From an uncultured Collinsella sp. (lineage in GTDB: Bacteria; Actinomycetota; Coriobacteriia; Coriobacteriales; Coriobacteriaceae), in assembly GCA_959602875.1 (NCBI GenBank), contig CAUGVQ010000027.1, positions 1 through 20,308 of the forward strand: DNA of 20,308 nt, given 5' to 3'. The position numbers were made by a program, and so were the translations under genes. The notes below the pieces were generated by a model. It was not told the origin of the DNA. It worked only from the letters and a program-made list of their open reading frames with translations, and did no database searches. This document shows positions 8,450 to 15,104 of the stretch, in pieces (the stretch's first letter is position 1; each line of letters begins with the position of its first letter).

Positions 8450-10141
8450 CTAGTAGTGGACGATCACGCAGTCGCCGACCTCAAGCAGGTCGAAGAGCTG
8501 CTGGACCTTGTCGTAGGGGGTGTTGATGCAACCGTGGCTTCCCATGGTGTGGTAAGCGCTCGGGTCGCTGAAGACCCATGCGGGCTGCCAGCTCGCATCG
8601 TGGAAGCCCCAGGAGCTTCCCTTCCAGGCAATCCAGTAGTCAACCGGGCTGATGTACTCGGGCTCGCCTGTCACGGGATCCTTGTCCTGGCTCACAAGGT
8701 TGATGTTGCGCGCCTTGTTGTTAACCATGTAGACGCCGGTGGGGGTGTCGTCCTCGCCGTTGTCCTTGCCGGTCACCACGCCGGTCTCCCAGATGAGGTT
8801 GCCGTTCTCGTCGTAGAGGCGGGCGTACTGCTCGGAGATGTCGACATCGACGTACTTCTTCCAGTCGGGCTGGCCGGCGCCGTTGAAGACGTCGCCCTGC
8901 GTCGAGGTGGGAACCTGGATGTCGCCCGTCTGATGGTTGGCGACGGCGTCCTGCACCGCCTGCACGAGAGCTGCCTCGTCAACGGACCAGCCGAACGTGC
9001 CGCCGCCGATGGTGATGGTCTTGCCGTCGGGGCGGGTGTAGGTACGCTCGGTGCCCACGGTGTTCATCTGGCCGGCGAGCTCAGAGGCCCATGCGGCGAC
9101 CGCATCGGTGTTCAGGGTGGGGTCCGTGTTAGTGTCGAAGGTGATCCACGGGCCGATGACCGTTCCGTCAAGAGTGCCCGCCGTCGAGTCCCCAAGCTTG
9201 AAGGTCACGTTCGTCCCCAAAAACGCGTTTGCGGCGTCGCAGTCGGCCTTCATCTGCTCCTCGGTGGGGTTCCCCTCGAGCGGCAGGTACAGGTCCTCGC
9301 CCAGCTCGGTAAGCGACGCGTCGGCCTTGAGGTCGGCGAGCGACGCGAGCGCGAGCTTTACGATGTTGTCGCGGTTGAGCTTGCGGGCAGAAGCTGCCTT
9401 CTCATAGCGGAACGTTCCCGCGTCGGCGTCCCACGTGCTCTGCGCGTTGAAGAGACCGGAGCGGTTGGCGTTGAAGCTATCAACGGCCGTGCCAAGGCTG
9501 TTCTCAAAGTCGGTGCGGTTGAATGCAGCGCCCAAAAGCGAGAGGTCGGGCTCTGCGTTGAGGTCGAGGGCTTCCTCGTCAGAGGTTACGGTCTTTTCCG
9601 TCACGGCCTCATAGAGTTTTACCGGCCAGATCCAAGGCTCGTTCTGGGCGAGCTTCTCGCGCGCGGCGGCTGCGGTGTTGAAGATGTTGCGGCCGCCCTC
9701 GGGCTCATAGGTCCAGGTAAATCCAAGGTCAGGATCTTCGAGCGTAAGCGTGTAGCCGTCGACTTGGCCGTCGAGCTTCTGAGCGGCGGCGTCTGCCTGC
9801 ATGAGCGACACATCGATGCCGGCGAGTTCTTGGTTGGGATAGAACAAAAACGTGAACGCCGCCACGCCGCCCGCGTATACAAGGCCGGCTACCGCGACAA
9901 TGACGCCCAGGACAATAAGGGCTGTCCGTCCGCGTTTGCGCTTGGTGGGGGCATTATTTGTGTGCGTGTGGTTGCCGCTCGCCGCAGTGACAGGGCTCGC
10001 ACCCACGGGGCGGGGCGCGTGTGCCGGTGCGGCAACGGTGCGGTCTGCATCTTGCGGCGTGTTGAGGAGCGTGGTCTCCTTGGCGCGGGTGTTCTCCCCG
10101 TCGAGGCGCGGAATACGGTTATCGATATCGGAGCCGGGCAT
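8450..10141 (-). CDS. L,D-transpeptidase with PG-binding-like domain
   Basis: A 563-residue membrane-anchored enzyme predicted to form 3-3 peptidoglycan crosslinks or attach proteins to the wall. A disordered cytosolic segment (~1-70, ending KRKRGR) precedes a signal-anchor helix (~73-100). The next ~300 residues resemble the peptidoglycan-binding domain often found before YkuD domains in VanW/ErfK-like proteins. The C-terminal YkuD domain has the catalytic SHGCIN motif (Ser535, His536, Cys538) 25 residues before the end. A longer frame reaches 10588, but it would run through the divergent promoter and into sdaA. The start at 10141 has AGGAAGGG 6 bp upstream. It heads the operon with the two-component genes, which suggests that its expression responds to the same envelope signal. 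Confidence 0.92.
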   Translation of the reverse strand: MPGSDIDNRIPRLDGENTRAKETTLLNTPQDADRTVAAPAHAPRPVGASPVTAASGNHTHTNNAPTKRKRGRTALIVLGVIVAVAGLVYAGGVAAFTFLFYPNQELAGIDVSLMQADAAAQKLDGQVDGYTLTLEDPDLGFTWTYEPEGGRNIFNTAAAAREKLAQNEPWIWPVKLYEAVTEKTVTSDEEALDLNAEPDLSLLGAAFNRTDFENSLGTAVDSFNANRSGLFNAQSTWDADAGTFRYEKAASARKLNRDNIVKLALASLADLKADASLTELGEDLYLPLEGNPTEEQMKADCDAANAFLGTNVTFKLGDSTAGTLDGTVIGPWITFDTNTDPTLNTDAVAAWASELAGQMNTVGTERTYTRPDGKTITIGGGTFGWSVDEAALVQAVQDAVANHQTGDIQVPTSTQGDVFNGAGQPDWKKYVDVDISEQYARLYDENGNLIWETGVVTGKDNGEDDTPTGVYMVNNKARNINLVSQDKDPVTGEPEYISPVDYWIAWKGSSWGFHDASWQPAWVFSDPSAYHTMGSHGCINTPYDKVQQLFDLLEVGDCVIVHY

Positions 10142-10147
10142 CGTGCA

Positions 10148-10156
10148 CCCTTCCTT
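10148..10156 (-). promoter_or_regulatory. Ribosome binding site that fixes the L,D-transpeptidase start
   Basis: On the minus strand AAGGAAGGG ends 6 bp before ATG 10141. It marks this start over upstream in-frame ATG codons, which lie beyond the promoter. Confidence 0.8.
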
Positions 10157-10208
10157 CCCCTGTTCGGTTTGAAGCGGCCCATTGGTTGCTGCTGCTGCCG
10201 CGGTCAAA

Positions 10209-10216
10209 ATTATAGC
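10209..10216 (-). promoter_or_regulatory. -10 box for the L,D-transpeptidase/two-component operon
   Basis: The minus strand reads GCTATAAT, with a consensus TATAAT, 68 bp before the start codon. The -35 position is poor (GAGACC at 17-bp spacing). It is the only AT-rich site in this GC-rich divergent spacer. Confidence 0.6.
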
Positions 10217-10384
10217 GGTACGTGCGGGCAAGGTCTCGGCTTCGTCTAATATGCAACACGGACCAACCTGCGGCCAAGCGGGCAGGACCGGCGGGCCTTT
10301 CGGCGGCAGCAGCCGGCGGCCGATCTGGGGACCTTCCAGCGGGTCAGCCGGCAGGCAAGCCGCGCCATCGTCCGAGCGCCTCCC

Positions 10385-10392
10385 GCTACAAT
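10385..10392 (+). promoter_or_regulatory. -10 box for the serine dehydratase gene
   Basis: GCTACAAT lies 35 bp before ATG 10428, giving a leader of roughly 28 nt if transcription starts about 7 bp downstream. No recognisable -35 is present. The rest of the 286-bp spacer (10142-10427) is GC-rich, and I see no ORF or riboswitch in it. Confidence 0.5.
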
Positions 10393-10427
10393 GGGAGGGA
10401 CGAGAACAAAGAGAAGAGAGGCCCCTT

Positions 10428-11999
10428 ATGGCAACCATGTCCGCATTCGAGGTTCTAGGCCCCATCATGGTCGGCCCGTCGAGCTCGCATACCGCGGGCG
10501 CCCTGCGCTGCGCCCGCGTCGCCGCCTCGCTTATGCAGGCGCCCATCGTCCGCGTGCGCTTCACGCTCTTCAACAGTTTTGCCCACACCTACCGCGGGCA
10601 CGGCACCGACCGCGCGCTCGTGGCGGGCATCCTCGGGCTCGAAACCGATGACGAGCGCATCCGCGACGCCTTCGCGCTTGCTTCCGCGGCGGGGCTCGAG
10701 GTCGCCTTCGACATCGCGGGCGACGACGAGCGGATCCATCCCAACACCGTGGACATCGAGATGCAAGACGAGGCGGGCGGCACCTGCCAGGTGCGTGGCG
10801 AGAGTCTCGGCGGCGGCCGCGTGCGCGTGAGCCGCATCAACGGTGTGGCGGTCGACATCTCGGGCGAGTACGACACGCTCTTTGTCGCTCACCGCGACGC
10901 GCCGGGCGTCCTCGCGGCGCTCACGGTGCTGCTCTCGGAGCGCGGCATCAACATCGCCTTCATGCGCACCTACCGCACCGAGCGCGGTGGGCGCGCCTAC
11001 ACGGTCTTTGAACTCGACGAGCTGCCGGACGAGGCGCTTCTGGACGAGCTCCGGAGCCGGCCCAACATCGTGACCGCAACCTACGTGCGCGTTCCCGGCG
11101 CGGCACCGGCGAGCATGGCGTGCGGGGGCGAGGAGTTCTTCGACACGGGCGCGGAGCTTCTCTCGCGCTGTCGCGAGCTTGGCATGAACATAGGTGCCGT
11201 TATGGCGGTGCGCGAGGCGGTGCTTGCGGGCGAGAGCGAGGCCGTCGCCGCCATGGAGCGCGTGCTTTGCGCCATGCGGGCGGAGACCTGCGGGCCCCTC
11301 GTGGATCCGCGTCCCTCGCTCGGCGGGCTCATTGGCGGAGAGGCCCAGCAGGTGGCCCATGCCGGGACGGCCCTCACGGCGGCGCTCATGGGCGAGGTCC
11401 AGACGCGCGCCGTTGCCTACGCGCTCGCCGTGCTCGAGCGCTCGGCCTCCATGGGTGTCATCGTCGCCGCGCCCACGGCGGGCTCGGCGGGCGTGGTGCC
11501 GGGCTGCATTCTCGCCGTCGCGGAGCATCGCGGGCTCGACGACCATCAGGTGATGGATGCCCTGTACGCCGCCGCCGCCGTAGGGATGCTCCTTACCGTC
11601 AACGCCTGCGTGGCGGGTGCCGAGGGCGGCTGCCAGGCAGAGGTGGGAAGCGCCGCCGCCATGGCCGCCGCCGCGCTCACCCAGATGCTCGGCGGAACGC
11701 CCGAGCAGGCGCTCGCCGCCTCGTCTCTGGCCTTGGCAAACCTGCTCGGCCTTGTATGCGACCCGGTGGGCGGCCTTGTGGAGGTGCCCTGCCAGATGCG
11801 CAACGCTATCGGTGTTGCGGCGGCGTTTTCCTCCGCACAGCTCGCGCTTTCGGGCATCGAGCCCCTTATTCCCTTTGATGAGATGGCCCATGTCATGCAC
11901 GAGGTCGGGCGAGCCCTGCCCGCGACGTTGCGCGAGACAGCGCGGGGCGGTATCGCCGCGGCGCCGTCCGCCTGCGCTGCCTGCAAGGGCTGCAAGTAA
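10428..11999 (+). CDS. sdaA: L-serine dehydratase, iron-sulfur type, single fused chain (beta-ACT-alpha)
   Basis: A 523-residue enzyme converting L-serine to pyruvate and ammonia with a [4Fe-4S] cluster. The beta domain (~1-145) has GPSSSHTAG; an ACT domain (~148-223, DAPGVLAALTVLLSERGINI) follows; the alpha catalytic domain (~235-515) closes. Cluster cysteines are Cys402, Cys444 and Cys455, with the 42- and 11-residue spacing I recall from the Legionella enzyme. In the Bacillus type, the ACT-bearing beta part and the alpha part are separate subunits; here they are joined. The last residues, CAACKGCK, give Cys516, Cys519 and Cys522, a richer version of the C-terminal cysteine tail that plugs the active site in related enzymes. 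SD AGAGG lies 6 bp before ATG 10428. ATG 10437 is an alternative start. Confidence 0.95.
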   Translation: MATMSAFEVLGPIMVGPSSSHTAGALRCARVAASLMQAPIVRVRFTLFNSFAHTYRGHGTDRALVAGILGLETDDERIRDAFALASAAGLEVAFDIAGDDERIHPNTVDIEMQDEAGGTCQVRGESLGGGRVRVSRINGVAVDISGEYDTLFVAHRDAPGVLAALTVLLSERGINIAFMRTYRTERGGRAYTVFELDELPDEALLDELRSRPNIVTATYVRVPGAAPASMACGGEEFFDTGAELLSRCRELGMNIGAVMAVREAVLAGESEAVAAMERVLCAMRAETCGPLVDPRPSLGGLIGGEAQQVAHAGTALTAALMGEVQTRAVAYALAVLERSASMGVIVAAPTAGSAGVVPGCILAVAEHRGLDDHQVMDALYAAAAVGMLLTVNACVAGAEGGCQAEVGSAAAMAAAALTQMLGGTPEQALAASSLALANLLGLVCDPVGGLVEVPCQMRNAIGVAAAFSSAQLALSGIEPLIPFDEMAHVMHEVGRALPATLRETARGGIAAAPSACAACKGCK

Positions 12000-12154
12000 G
12001 TTTGTGTTGTTTGCAGGGGGTTGTCAGTACGACCATGACTGCCGCTCCGTCTCCCGTAACGGCTGCCGGCAGAGAGTCGCCAGCCGCCCCGGCCCCTGCG
12101 GCGCCTGTCCCGCACGATTCCTGTGTTGCCCGTCAGAGCCTTGTCCAACGGTTG

Positions 12155-12244
12155 TAAACTTGGTTTTTTCGACCCTCTGTAAGAAAGAAACCAAGTTTAT
12201 GCGCGAAATGAAGCTTGAAAACCGTCCTAAACTTGGTTTCTTTG
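12155..12244. repeat. Repeat family A: three alternating copies of a TAAACTTGGTTT element
   Basis: Copy 1 (12155-12170) is forward, copy 2 (12183-12199) inverted and copy 3 (12228-12244) forward. The core TAAACTTGGTTT is identical in all three. Copies 2 and 3 form a perfect 16-bp stem around a 28-nt loop. Copies 1 and 2 form a 12-bp stem plus a bulge and 4 more pairs around a 12-nt loop. The two hairpins exclude each other because both need copy 2. Confidence 0.85.
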
Positions 12245-12327
12245 AGAAAGGGGCCTCAGAGGGGCCTTCGGCGGATTCGCCCGCGTTTTGTTATGTCGCG
12301 CGGCCAGCGGAAGGTGCGCGGACGGCT

Positions 12328-12420
12328 GGAGCTGGTAAACATTGCTTCAGCGGGAGCGTTTTGCCAAAACCGTGCTTACCAGCTCCAGGGAGTCTCTAGG
12401 AGCTGGTAAGCACGGTTTTG
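12328..12420. repeat. Repeat family B: three alternating copies of a GGAGCTGGTAA element, with a perfect 22-bp inverted repeat
   Basis: Copy 1 (12328-12341) is forward and partial, copy 2 (12365-12386) inverted and copy 3 (12399-12420) forward. Copies 2 and 3 are perfect 22-bp arms around a 12-nt loop. Copies 1 and 2 pair over 14 positions with one mismatch around a 31-nt loop. The outer arm ends are A-rich on the left and T-rich on the right (CAAAACC / GGTTTTG), so the hairpin could serve as a bidirectional terminator. Confidence 0.85.
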
Positions 12421-12461
12421 ATGAATGCGGGCGGGGGAGTGCGGCTCGATTCTATCTTCAG

Positions 12462-12494
12462 GACAAACAAAGAGCCGCCCTCGCGGACGGCTCT
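12462..12494 (-). terminator. Rho-independent terminator of gltX
   Basis: On the minus strand a 10-bp stem (AGAGCCGTCC / GGGCGGCTCT, one G-T pair) with a GCGA loop at 12471-12494 is followed by TTGTTTGT. It lies about 65 bp after the gltX stop. Confidence 0.85.
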
Positions 12495-12558
12495 AACGGT
12501 GGGAGTGTGTAAGCGCCGCATCCTGCTGCGATATCGGATACCGCAGCAGGTCAACCTG

Positions 12559-14046
12559 CTACAGCGCCATCGTGCGGGCGCGGTCGATGCGCGCAAGGCA
12601 GTCCTCGCGGCCGATGAGCGCCATGGTCTCGCCAAGCGGCGGGGACACGAGGTTGCCACAGACGGCAACGCGCACGGCCTGGAAGACGACGCGCTTCTTG
12701 AGGTCGAGCGCCTCGGGCAGGGGCTCGAGCGCGCCGTCGATCGCCTCGGCGGTCCAAGCGGCGTCGTCGAGCGTCTCGAGAGCGGCGCGGGCAGCGTCGA
12801 GCACCGACGCCATACCTTCCTTGGCAAGACCCTTGGCAACCGATTTCTCGTCATAGGCGAGAGTCTCGGCCGTGGCAAAGATGGGCGCAGCCACCGTGGC
12901 GGCGTCGGCGGGCATCTTGGTGCGCGGGCGGACGATCTCGGCGAGGGCGTCGAACCACGCGGCGTCGGGGGTGACGGCGGGCTCGGCGTCGATGAGGCCC
13001 GCCTCCACGAGCTGCGGAATCAGGATCTTCTCCACAAAGGTGGCATTATCCATGCGGTTGATGTACTCGGCGTTTACCCAGTCGAGCTTCTTGGGGTCGA
13101 AGGTCGCCGGGTTCTTGGAGATGCGGTCGAGCGAGAACTCGCGGGCGAGCACGTCGCGCGGGATGATGGTGGTCTCGCCGTCGAGCGACCATCCGAGCAG
13201 GGCCAGGTAGTTCACAAAGGCGTCCGAGAGGTAGCCGGCGTCGCGGTACTCCTCGACGCTCGTGGCGCCATGGCGCTTGGAGAGTTTCTTGCCGTCGGCG
13301 CCGAGAATCATCGAGAGGTGCGCAAAGACGGGAACGGGGGCACCCAGCGCCTCGTAGACCATGATCTGGCGGGGGGTGTTGGAGAGGTGGTCGTCGCCGC
13401 GGATGACGTGCGTGATGCCCATGAGGGCGTCGTCGACCACGGTGGTGAAGTTGTAGGTGGGCGTGCCGTCGGAGCGGAAGATCACAAAGTCGTCGAGCTC
13501 CTTGGCGTCAAAGGCCACCTTGCCGTGGACAGCGTCGTTCACCACGACGTCTCCGCGGCCCTCGGGAACCTTGATGCGGATGGTGTAGGGCTCGCCGGCC
13601 TCCATGCGAGCGCGCGCCTCATCCGCGGGGATGTTGCGGCAGCGGCGCTGGTAGCCCTGGAACGGGTCTTTGCGCTCGCGTGCGGCGGCGCGGTCGGCCT
13701 CAAGCTGCTCGGGGGTGCAGAAGCAGGGGTACGCCTTGCCCTCGGCGAGCAGGCGCTCGGCGGCCTCGCGGTAGATGCCGAGGCGCTCGGTCTGCGCGTA
13801 GGGGCCAAAGTCGCCGCCTACCTCGGGGCCCTCGTCCCAGTCAAGTCCGAGCCAGCGCATGGCGCGCAGGATGATCTGCGTGTTCTCGTCGGTAGAGCGG
13901 TTGGGGTCAGTGTCGTCGATGCGCAGGATGAAGGTGCCGCCGTTGGCGCGGGCGAACGCCCAGTTGTAGATTGCGGTGCGCGCGCCGCCGATGTGAAGCT
14001 TGCCGGTGGGCGAGGGGGCGAAGCGGACGCGGACGGGCTGGGTCAT
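12559..14046 (-). CDS. gltX: Glutamyl-tRNA synthetase
   Basis: A 495-residue class I aminoacyl-tRNA synthetase that charges tRNA-Glu in the cytosol. The Rossmann domain opens with FAPSPTGKLHIGGARTA; the HIGH-type motif is HIGG (18-21). The KMSKS-type loop is KKLSKRHGA (253-261). A CFC pair plus a later CRN occupies the zinc-binding insertion of this family, with Asn where Escherichia coli has His. The length is normal. The start at 14046 puts the conserved VRFAPSPTG motif close to the N terminus, as in the family; a start at 14091 would add 15 unconserved residues over the predicted -10. The SD is weak (AAGCGAG). In many actinobacteria one GltX serves both tRNA-Glu and tRNA-Gln with GatCAB; nothing here decides that. 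Confidence 0.97.
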   Translation of the reverse strand: MTQPVRVRFAPSPTGKLHIGGARTAIYNWAFARANGGTFILRIDDTDPNRSTDENTQIILRAMRWLGLDWDEGPEVGGDFGPYAQTERLGIYREAAERLLAEGKAYPCFCTPEQLEADRAAARERKDPFQGYQRRCRNIPADEARARMEAGEPYTIRIKVPEGRGDVVVNDAVHGKVAFDAKELDDFVIFRSDGTPTYNFTTVVDDALMGITHVIRGDDHLSNTPRQIMVYEALGAPVPVFAHLSMILGADGKKLSKRHGATSVEEYRDAGYLSDAFVNYLALLGWSLDGETTIIPRDVLAREFSLDRISKNPATFDPKKLDWVNAEYINRMDNATFVEKILIPQLVEAGLIDAEPAVTPDAAWFDALAEIVRPRTKMPADAATVAAPIFATAETLAYDEKSVAKGLAKEGMASVLDAARAALETLDDAAWTAEAIDGALEPLPEALDLKKRVVFQAVRVAVCGNLVSPPLGETMALIGREDCLARIDRARTMAL

Positions 14047-14093
14047 GATGAAACTCGCTTTCTGCAAGGTCGGATGGGCTTTCAAGCACATGA

Positions 14094-14101
14094 ATTATAG
14101 C
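14094..14101 (-). promoter_or_regulatory. -10 box for gltX
   Basis: The minus strand reads GCTATAAT with a consensus TATAAT, 48 bp before ATG 14046. The -35 position is GC-rich and not recognisable. It is the same 8-mer as before the L,D-transpeptidase operon. Confidence 0.6.
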
Positions 14102-14311
14102 GCGGTCAGGGGCCCCGCACAGACCGTCCAGATATTTGTCCCAACTTTGGCCCGATGCGGCGGTTTCGCGACTGCGAGCAGGCGTATCGGGTACGCTAGG
14201 GGTCATGTATCAATCTCACCGCGTGCGGCGCGAGCGAGGGGAGATGAAACGTCGCGCATGCGATCGTGTATGCGACCGGATGCGCGCACGACCGGAACCC
14301 GTGAGGCAGCA

Positions 14312-14320
14312 GGGGAGGAG
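14312..14320 (+). promoter_or_regulatory. Ribosome binding site that fixes the pseudo-ATPase start
   Basis: GGGGAGGAG ends 7 bp before ATG 14328. It is the strongest SD near this gene and favours this start over in-frame ATGs at 14136, 14205 and 14244, which would add Arg-rich residues not typical of ABC proteins. Confidence 0.75.
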
Positions 14321-14327
14321 CGATTCC

Positions 14328-15104
14328 ATGACAGAGGCGGCTGGCACACATGGCGCGCTCGTTGTAGAGGCGCGGGACCTCTGCGTTGCCCGCGGGACGG
14401 TGCGCACCTGTGAGTTCGCGACGTTTGATGCGTGTGCGGGCGAGGTCGTTGCGCTGGCGGCGGCCGAGGTGACTTCCGTGCGCGATGCGCTCCTTGCCGT
14501 GGCTGGTCTGATCGCCCCTGTCGAGGGGTCGCTGTTCGTTGCGGGCACCGAGCTCGCGGCACGCCCCGCGCGAGGGCCGCTTCACCTGCGCCCCCGCCTG
14601 CCCCGCGGCACGGTGGGCGTCGGCGTTGTCGGTGGCGTTTGCGACGCCGTGCCGACGGAGACCGTGGAGGATGCCCTCGTACGCGAGTTCTCCTATTGGG
14701 GGAGGCCCGCGGTCGCCGCTGAGGAGGGCGGTGAGGGCGTCGTCGACTACCTTGGTCGCTTCGAGCTCGCCGGCGACATCGGCCGTTTGGTCGGCTCCCT
14801 CGACCCGGCGCGGTGTGCGCGCCTGAGCGCGGCCCTCGCCTTTGTTTGCCGCCCCGCCGCAGCGGTCGTTGACTTAACCGATGCGTTCATGCGCGGCCTC
14901 TCCGCAGACGATGCGGCCGCGTTTGTGCGCTTGCTGGCGCGCATCACGGGCGCTGAGAGTGCGGCGGTTCTTGTGGGGACGACGGATGCCCCCCTCGCCC
15001 AACGTGCAGACAGGGCGTTTGCCCTCGATATCGATACCGCCGAGCTCCTCGGCGAGAACGGGCGCTCCTCCGCGCCCGAACATAGGGAAACTGGTGAACT
15101 ATGA
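14328..15104 (+). CDS. Degenerate ABC ATPase-like protein (pseudo-nucleotide-binding subunit) paired with YhgE/Pip
   Basis: A 258-residue protein that keeps the outline of an ABC ATPase but none of its catalytic residues. The frame is recognisable: ALVVEARDLCV (10-20), CAGEVVAL (36-43), VAGLIAPVEGSLFVAGTEL (58-76), TVEDAL (112-117) and ADRAFAL (227-233) fall where ABC proteins have matching strands and loops. The Walker A site reads AAAEVTSVRDA (44-54), with no Gly-rich loop and no Lys-Ser/Thr. The signature is VGSLDPAR (155-162) instead of LSGGQ, Walker B VVDLTDAF keeps Asp182 but has Thr for the catalytic Glu, and the switch His is Thr218. It cannot be expected to hydrolyse ATP. It overlaps the YhgE gene by ATGA, implying equal, coupled synthesis. 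The family outline is inferred from pattern, not from a search. Confidence 0.72.
   Translation: MTEAAGTHGALVVEARDLCVARGTVRTCEFATFDACAGEVVALAAAEVTSVRDALLAVAGLIAPVEGSLFVAGTELAARPARGPLHLRPRLPRGTVGVGVVGGVCDAVPTETVEDALVREFSYWGRPAVAAEEGGEGVVDYLGRFELAGDIGRLVGSLDPARCARLSAALAFVCRPAAAVVDLTDAFMRGLSADDAAAFVRLLARITGAESAAVLVGTTDAPLAQRADRAFALDIDTAELLGENGRSSAPEHRETGEL

Larger units (their letters stand above)
12000..12461. other. Convergent noncoding spacer between sdaA and gltX
   Basis: No convincing gene: the only forward frame of note (12215-12409, 64 codons) runs through repeats and lacks an SD. The first 150 bp are GC-rich and featureless apart from the short palindrome CTGCCGGCAG (12063-12072). From 12155 to 12420 there are two repeat families arranged in alternating orientation, listed separately. 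There is no classic stem plus T-run for sdaA, so one of these hairpins may end its transcript. Confidence 0.7.

Noticed and set aside
10142..10588. N-terminal extension of the L,D-transpeptidase frame up to 10588
   Set aside because: It would cross the promoter and enter the sdaA coding sequence. The extra residues look like translated spacer, and the SD supports 10141.
12249..12268. GGGGCCT direct repeat as a terminator stem
   Set aside because: The possible stem leaves almost no loop and is not followed by a T-run.
12215..12409. 64-codon forward frame in the sdaA-gltX spacer
   Set aside because: It runs through both repeat families, lacks an SD and has no protein-like pattern.
12155..12420. 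CRISPR array
   Set aside because: The repeats alternate in orientation, number only three per family and have unequal spacers. No cas gene is nearby.
14136..14327. Upstream in-frame starts for the pseudo-ATPase
   Set aside because: The added residues are Arg-rich and not ABC-like, and no start there has an SD as good as the one at 14312-14320.
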